DNA of 64,000 nt from Bacillota bacterium (GTDB lineage Bacteria; Bacillota; Clostridia; Acetivibrionales; DSM-1351), in NCBI GenBank assembly GCA_023398105.1, contig JAEWST010000103.1:1-64000 (forward strand), given 5' to 3'. The notes below the pieces were generated by a model. It saw only the letters and a program-made list of their open reading frames with translations. It ran no database searches and was not told the origin of the DNA. Below, piece after piece: positions 60,101 through 64,000 of the stretch; position 1 is the stretch's first letter; every line of letters starts with the position of its first letter. A program made the position numbers and the translations under genes.

Positions 60101-60143
60101 TACAAAATGAAAGCCGCCTGGGCAATATTAGTGCCCAGGCGGC
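60101..60143 (-). terminator. Terminator of the ZTP riboswitch (expression platform)
   Basis: On the minus strand GCCGCCTGGGCA pairs perfectly (12 pairs, 7-base loop) with TGCCCAGGCGGC, followed by TTTCATTTTGT. The left arm is also the conserved 3' pseudoknot strand of the aptamer, so aptamer folding and terminator exclude each other. This predicts transcription read-through when ligand is bound. Confidence 0.85.
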
Positions 60144-60201
60144 CGGCTTTAAAAGTTATACTCCCATGTGGTAATCTCCACTTCCGCCAGTTGTATAACA
60201 G
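60132..60201 (-). promoter_or_regulatory. ZTP riboswitch (pfl motif) controlling pflB
   Basis: Minus-strand leader of pflB. Stem P1 is GTTATAC/GTATAAC; the conserved CTGGCGGAAG precedes stem P2 (GTGG/CCAC); then ATGGGAG closes P1. After a short linker comes CCGGCCGCCTGGGCA, the invariant 3' segment of the pfl motif. These elements, in this order, are those of the known ZTP/ZMP-sensing aptamer class, which marks low 10-formyl-folate. pfl genes are among its classical targets. Confidence 0.92.
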
Positions 60202-60221
60202 TTTTTCAATCTTATGTACTA

Positions 60222-60251
60222 AGTATATAAGATTTCTTTTTAATATGTCAA
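60222..60251 (-). promoter_or_regulatory. Candidate sigma-A promoter of pflB
   Basis: On the minus strand TTGACA (60251-60246), 18 bases, TATACT (60227-60222). The start would fall about 60214, just before the riboswitch stem P1. Confidence 0.7.
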
Positions 60252-60373
60252 TGGTAAAAACTTATATTTTATAAACAGATTCAATATACAAGTTTGTAAC
60301 TAATTATAAAGATTAGAAGGAAAGTTCTCAATACTAATATATTTAGAGATTTTTAAAAGTTAATTAAAAGATA

Positions 60374-60402
60374 TTGACTAAAAATGTAAATAATGGTAAA
60401 AT
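60374..60402 (+). promoter_or_regulatory. Candidate sigma-A promoter for the secreted-protein gene
   Basis: TTGACT, 17 bases, TAAAAT, about 100 bases before the start at 60503. It is divergent from the pflB promoter. Confidence 0.65.
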
Positions 60403-60502
60403 TGGCATAATAAATAAAATGGTTAAGAAAAGAAAGCGGTATTTTGTAACAGCTATCTTAGTATTCTATTTTATTACAAAAAACGAAACGGAGGATTAGG
60501 TT

Positions 60503-61147
60503 ATGAAAAGAACAAAAGTATCAATTTTAATTGCATTTATGTTTATTATGGTGTTCACAAGTTCGTCTGTTTTTGCAACTAGCATTTCTACAAATTTAGG
60601 TGCTCCTTATGTTACCTATGTGGAGGATTCCCCAGGAACTGGACGCTATCTTGCAACCATTAACTTAAGACCAGATGGTTATGCACCGAAAAGTAAAGCT
60701 ACTTTTTATATTTACTACGGTGCAAATCCTACTGGCTATCTTGTAAATATAGGAGACTCAAGCACAAACAATGCAGGTGGTGGTGATGCATCAACTCAAA
60801 GTAATGATGCTGAGGTGGAAATTGTTGATGGTGTTTTAACTGTATTCTATAATGATACAGGAAGCCAAGCCTTGGGCACTGCAATTCAAAAAGTACAATA
60901 TGGTGCAGCTGCTCCATATGGCTGTATAAAAGTTGAAGTTTCAAACAATACTGTAAAGTATACAAATTTCAATACCAATGAAACCTTTACTCAAACAGTT
61001 AATGCCCCTTACAGTTTTGCTTTAGATGGACGTTCTGATAGCGAAGGATCTGTTAATTATACTATTTATCTTGGAATAAATAGAGTTGTAGATGGCGATT
61101 ACCGTTCAGGTTCTGGAGTTGATATAGCAAATATTATTGTAGAATAG
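60503..61147 (+). CDS. Secreted protein of unknown function
   Basis: Not recognised. A 214-residue protein with a classical signal peptide (MKRTKVSILIAFMFIMVFTS, cleavage likely after VFA at about residue 26). The mature part is small, Gly/Ser/Asn/Thr-rich and beta-strand-like (YVTYVEDSPGTGRYLATINL, KATFYIYYGANPTGYLVNI, GVLTVFYNDTG). It lacks Cys except one and lacks a wall-anchor motif or dockerin. It has a good promoter, a GGAGG site and its own terminator, so it is a single, possibly well-expressed transcription unit divergent from pflB. Confidence 0.75.
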   Translation: MKRTKVSILIAFMFIMVFTSSSVFATSISTNLGAPYVTYVEDSPGTGRYLATINLRPDGYAPKSKATFYIYYGANPTGYLVNIGDSSTNNAGGGDASTQSNDAEVEIVDGVLTVFYNDTGSQALGTAIQKVQYGAAAPYGCIKVEVSNNTVKYTNFNTNETFTQTVNAPYSFALDGRSDSEGSVNYTIYLGINRVVDGDYRSGSGVDIANIIVE

Positions 61148-61171
61148 TATAAATAAAACATACATATTCGG

Positions 61172-61212
61172 ATTGGCTGTTCTTGGCGTACACCTTGAGC
61201 AGCCAATTTTTG
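61172..61212 (+). terminator. Terminator after the secreted-protein gene
   Basis: ATTGGCTG pairs with CAGCCAAT, with a partly paired inner part (CTTGG/CCTTGAG), followed by TTTTTG. Confidence 0.85.
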
Positions 61213-61288
61213 TTAAAATCATACGCAGCGTTTAGAATTCTGGCATTTTAACATCTTACATATTGATGCTGTCAATTAGGGATTGAAT

Positions 61289-61334
61289 AAAAAAGTCACT
61301 AGACAGGTTAGAACCTTATCTGGTGACTTTTTTT
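61289..61334. terminator. Bidirectional terminator upstream of the pfp 3' end
   Basis: AAAAAAGTCACTAGA pairs with TCTGGTGACTTTTTT, mostly perfect; it ends both converging units. Confidence 0.88.
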
Positions 61335-61389
61335 AATTTTCCTGAACCAACAGGAACAGGATTTTTATCTACGGAAATTGATTGTTTAA

Positions 61390-62637
61390 TTATTTAGTAG
61401 CAAAAACCTTCTTTAATTTAGCAAATCTTGGCAAGCCATCTTCCATTGGAGGAACTGATTCGCCTTGAATTAATGGCAGTGCATAATCAATGAATTGTTG
61501 ATTTAGTCCATTACCAGCTTCATTAATCCATTCTCTTGGAACTTTCTTTTCTGTATTAGCAACATCAGTAAGATTTAAGAGTGCAATTTCACACTTGTAT
61601 TCAGAACCTTCTGCTCTCTTGAAACCAACCATTTTGTCAGTCATACCTTCTACAGCATATCTAACAGCCATCTGTCCTGACATATAGGATTCATTAACAT
61701 CATTAGCAGAACCACAGTGAGCTGCACATCTCTGAAGTAAGCTGAATTCGATTCCACGAACCTTTGCACCAGTCTTTTCCTTAACAATATTAGCTAATGT
61801 AGCAGCAAGACCACCTAATTGAGAATGTCCGAAGGAGTCTTTTTGCTGAGCTAAATCTGAACCGTATTCAGAAATATATTTGCCGTTTTTGTCTTTGATA
61901 CCTTCTGAAACAGCAACGATACAGTTACCGTTCTTCTTGTATATAGCTGTGCAATCTGCTAAGAATTGATCCATATCGAAGTCAAGCTCAGGCAAGTAAA
62001 TGAGGTCTGGACCTTGTCCTTTATAAGTAGCCAATGCAGTAGCAGCTGTTAACCAACCAGCATTTCTTCCCATACATTCAAGAATAGTTATCATACCAGT
62101 ATTATAAACTCTTGCATCATGGTAAACTTCCATAGTTGATGTAGCGATATATTTAGCAGCACTTGAGAAACCTGGGCAGTGGTCTGTTCCGAAAAGGTCA
62201 TTATCTATAGTCTTTGGAACTCCCATTACTCTACATTCATAACCAACTTTTTGCATATACTTGCTAATTTTGTTACAAGTATCCATTGAATCGTTTCCAC
62301 CATTGTAGAAGAAATATCTGATGTCATATTTCTTGAATACTTCAACTATTCTCTTGTAATCAGTTTCATCTTCCTCTACTGATTTTAGCTTGTAACGAAC
62401 TGAACCAAGAGCTGAAGAAGGAGTAGTTTTTAATAGGTCAAGTTCATAAGAATCTTCTTTGCTCATGTCATAGAATTGCTCGTCAAGGATACCCTTGATA
62501 CCATGAGCTGCACCATATACAGCTGTTATAGCTTCTTGCTTTAATGCTTCCTGAAATACTCCAGCAGCACTAGCGTTAATTACTGAAGTTGGTCCACCTG
62601 ACTGCCCGAAAATAGCAGCACCTTTTAAAACTGTCAT
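61390..62637 (-). CDS. pfp: Phosphofructokinase, pyrophosphate-dependent type
   Basis: Phosphorylates fructose-6-phosphate, here most likely with PPi. The 415-residue length and motifs are those of the long group: GQSGGPTSVINAS (residues 11-23), GGNDSMDT with Asp where ATP enzymes have Gly (about residue 116), MGVPKTIDNDL with Lys at the PPi-specific position (ATP enzymes have G-T-I-D-N-D), ECMGRNAGWL and a late RCAAHCGSAND. The reaction is reversible and saves ATP. GGAGGC precedes the minus-strand ATG. It is divergent from fba, whose product follows it in the pathway. Confidence 0.94.
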   Translation of the reverse strand: MTVLKGAAIFGQSGGPTSVINASAAGVFQEALKQEAITAVYGAAHGIKGILDEQFYDMSKEDSYELDLLKTTPSSALGSVRYKLKSVEEDETDYKRIVEVFKKYDIRYFFYNGGNDSMDTCNKISKYMQKVGYECRVMGVPKTIDNDLFGTDHCPGFSSAAKYIATSTMEVYHDARVYNTGMITILECMGRNAGWLTAATALATYKGQGPDLIYLPELDFDMDQFLADCTAIYKKNGNCIVAVSEGIKDKNGKYISEYGSDLAQQKDSFGHSQLGGLAATLANIVKEKTGAKVRGIEFSLLQRCAAHCGSANDVNESYMSGQMAVRYAVEGMTDKMVGFKRAEGSEYKCEIALLNLTDVANTEKKVPREWINEAGNGLNQQFIDYALPLIQGESVPPMEDGLPRFAKLKKVFATK

Positions 62638-62802
62638 TGTTATATGCCTCCTATATATATTAATTTTTAACTTATACGTTGTTTTATCAATCCCAATTAG
62701 AGATTAATATTATCATACGCAACCAAACTAAAATATATCATAAGAAGTTATAAAAATCAATTATGCTTTCTAAGGTTTGACAAAAAAATATCAAAATTTT
62801 CC

Positions 62803-62831
62803 TTGATTTTAAGCCTAATATTGCATAAAAT
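62803..62831 (+). promoter_or_regulatory. Candidate sigma-A promoter of fba
   Basis: TTGATT, 17 bases, TAAAAT, about 110 bases before the fba start. Confidence 0.55.
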
Positions 62832-62939
62832 AGTAGTAGCAATTTTGAATTACCTTATTACTGTTCAAAATCAAAATTTGTGACAAGTAATAACTATTAT
62901 AAAAAAGGTAAAATAATATTTAAAAGGAGTGCTTAAAAA

Positions 62940-63875
62940 ATGGCATTAGTTACTTCAACAGAAATGTTTAAAAAGGCTTATGAAGGCGGATACGCTATCG
63001 GAGCTTTCAATGTTAATAACATGGAGATAGTTCAAGGTATTACTGAAGCAGCAAAGGAAGTAAATGCACCACTTATACTTCAAGTTTCTTCAGGAGCAAG
63101 AAAGTATGCAAATCACACTTATTTGATGAAATTGGTAGAAGCAGCAATCATCGAAACTAACCTTCCTATCTGCTTACACTTAGACCATGGTGATACTTTT
63201 GAATTATGTAAGTCATGTATTGATGGTGGTTTTACTTCAGTTATGATAGATGGTTCACATCACTCTTTCCAAGACAATATTGCATTAGCTAAAAAGGTTG
63301 TTGAATATGCTCATCCAAGAGGAGTAGTTGTAGAAGCTGAATTAGGTAGACTTGCTGGTGTTGAAGATGATATTAATGTATCAGCAGAAGATTCTTCATA
63401 TACAGATCCTGCTGAAGTTGAGGAGTTTGTTACAAAAACTGGTGTTGACTCATTAGCAATCGCTATTGGTACAAGCCATGGTGCTTTCAAATTTAAGCCA
63501 GGAACAAAACCACAGCTCAGATTTGATATATTAGAAGAAGTTGCAAAAAGACTTCCAAATTTCCCAATAGTTCTTCACGGTGCATCCTCAGTAATTCCTG
63601 AATTTGTTGATATGGTAAATGGAAATGGTGGAAAAATGCCTGATGCAATAGGTATTCCAGAGGATATGCTTCGTCAGGCTGCAAAAATGGCAGTTTGTAA
63701 AATTAACATAGACTCAGATTTAAGACTTGCTATGACTGGTACTATTAGAAAGTACTTCGTAGACAACCCAAGCCACTTCGATCCAAGACAATATTTGTCA
63801 CCTGCAAGATCTGCTATAAAAGACCTTGTTAAGAACAAATTAATTAACGTTCTTGGTTGTGATGGAAAGGCTTAA
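62940..63875 (+). CDS. fba: Fructose-bisphosphate aldolase, class II
   Basis: Zn2+-dependent aldolase that splits fructose-1,6-bisphosphate to the two triose phosphates. The 311 residues show AIGAFNVNNMEIVQGI at the N-terminus, the metal and catalytic motif LHLDHGDTFELC (about residues 79-90), SVMIDGSHHSFQDNI (about 100-114), VEAELGRLAG with metal Glu, IGTSHGAFK, VLHGASSVIP and the phosphate loop KINIDSDLRLAMT. It is the class II type B (Gat/Fba) form common in clostridia. AAAGGAG precedes the ATG. It is paired divergently with pfp. Confidence 0.97.
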   Translation: MALVTSTEMFKKAYEGGYAIGAFNVNNMEIVQGITEAAKEVNAPLILQVSSGARKYANHTYLMKLVEAAIIETNLPICLHLDHGDTFELCKSCIDGGFTSVMIDGSHHSFQDNIALAKKVVEYAHPRGVVVEAELGRLAGVEDDINVSAEDSSYTDPAEVEEFVTKTGVDSLAIAIGTSHGAFKFKPGTKPQLRFDILEEVAKRLPNFPIVLHGASSVIPEFVDMVNGNGGKMPDAIGIPEDMLRQAAKMAVCKINIDSDLRLAMTGTIRKYFVDNPSHFDPRQYLSPARSAIKDLVKNKLINVLGCDGKA

Positions 63876-63908
63876 TACAAAAGTAAATTTATTATAAAGA
63901 TAACATAG

Positions 63909-63955
63909 AGAGCTGGCTTCTGAATATTAATTAGGAAGCTGGCTCTATTTGTTTT
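63909..63955 (+). terminator. Terminator after fba
   Basis: AGAGCTGGCTTC pairs with GAAGCTGGCTCT (12 positions, two G-U type pairs) across a 14-base loop, followed by ATTTGTTTTTG. Confidence 0.8.
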
Positions 63956-64000
63956 TGTAATATGTAGCATTCAAAATTATGATAAATACAAGACGTAATG

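Noticed and set aside
61390..62637. ATP-dependent phosphofructokinase (pfkA)
   Set aside because: Length of 415 residues and the Lys/Asp signature residues fit the PPi-dependent group better than the 320-residue ATP type.

Overview
The window is low-GC DNA from an anaerobic, fermentative member of the Clostridia. The evidence is a complete bifurcating-type [FeFe]-hydrogenase gene set, pyruvate formate-lyase, a PPi-type phosphofructokinase, a sodium-pump decarboxylase, strong AGGAGG ribosome binding sites, several TTG/GTG starts and a lipoprotein-type family 9 glycoside hydrolase. A plant-polysaccharide degrader near Ruminiclostridium or Lachnoclostridium would fit, but the genus is an inference. 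No rRNA, tRNA, CRISPR array, prophage or transposase gene was seen.

Layout: (1) 1-28 kb is a clostridial central-glycolysis cluster, gap (cut by the window edge) - pgk - tpiA - gpmI - eno - secG - rnr, opened up by other blocks. Between gap and pgk lie fabV/ter, galT-galK, a decayed esterase copy, a chemoreceptor-esterase pair and a reversed alpha/beta hydrolase. Between gpmI and eno lie an unrecognised membrane protein and a small overlapping ORF. Between secG and rnr lie an HD hydrolase, a polysaccharide deacetylase and a two-component system with a lipoprotein. (2) 28-33 kb, minus strand, carries an HPr-like protein without the active-site His, a DUF1646-type transporter and a four-gene sodium-pump decarboxylase operon (oadA-oadG-biotin carrier-oadB). 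(3) 33.8-38.1 kb carries a KtrB-type K+ transporter, mtaB, ireB, ruvX and a DUF1292 gene. (4) 38.3-43.4 kb is the hydrogenase operon hydC - ATPase - ferredoxin-like - hydB - hydA. (5) 43.6-57.6 kb is accessory: GH9 lipoprotein, flavin reductase, YwqG-like protein, several orphan lipoproteins, an aminoglycoside adenylyltransferase, a CPBP-type membrane protein, a TupA-like binding protein, a nitroreductase and a gene broken by a 26-bp tandem duplication. (6) 57.8-64 kb returns to carbon flow: pflB behind a ZTP (pfl-motif) riboswitch, a small secreted protein, pfp and fba.

Together the genes convert galactose (galK, galT) and fructose-6-phosphate (pfp, fba) to pyruvate (gap to eno) and dispose of electrons by hydrogen production (Hyd), formate (PflB) and enoyl-CoA reduction (FabV).

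The non-coding DNA is unusually structured. A degenerate palindromic repeat family (here A) occurs as two full elements with a conserved multi-hairpin core, one coreless element and about six end fragments, mostly just 3' of genes. A second family (B) occurs three times upstream of genes around secG-rnr. fabV and tpiA share a hairpin placed directly on the Shine-Dalgarno sequence. These repeats, the ZTP switch and the two broken genes are the main items for follow-up.
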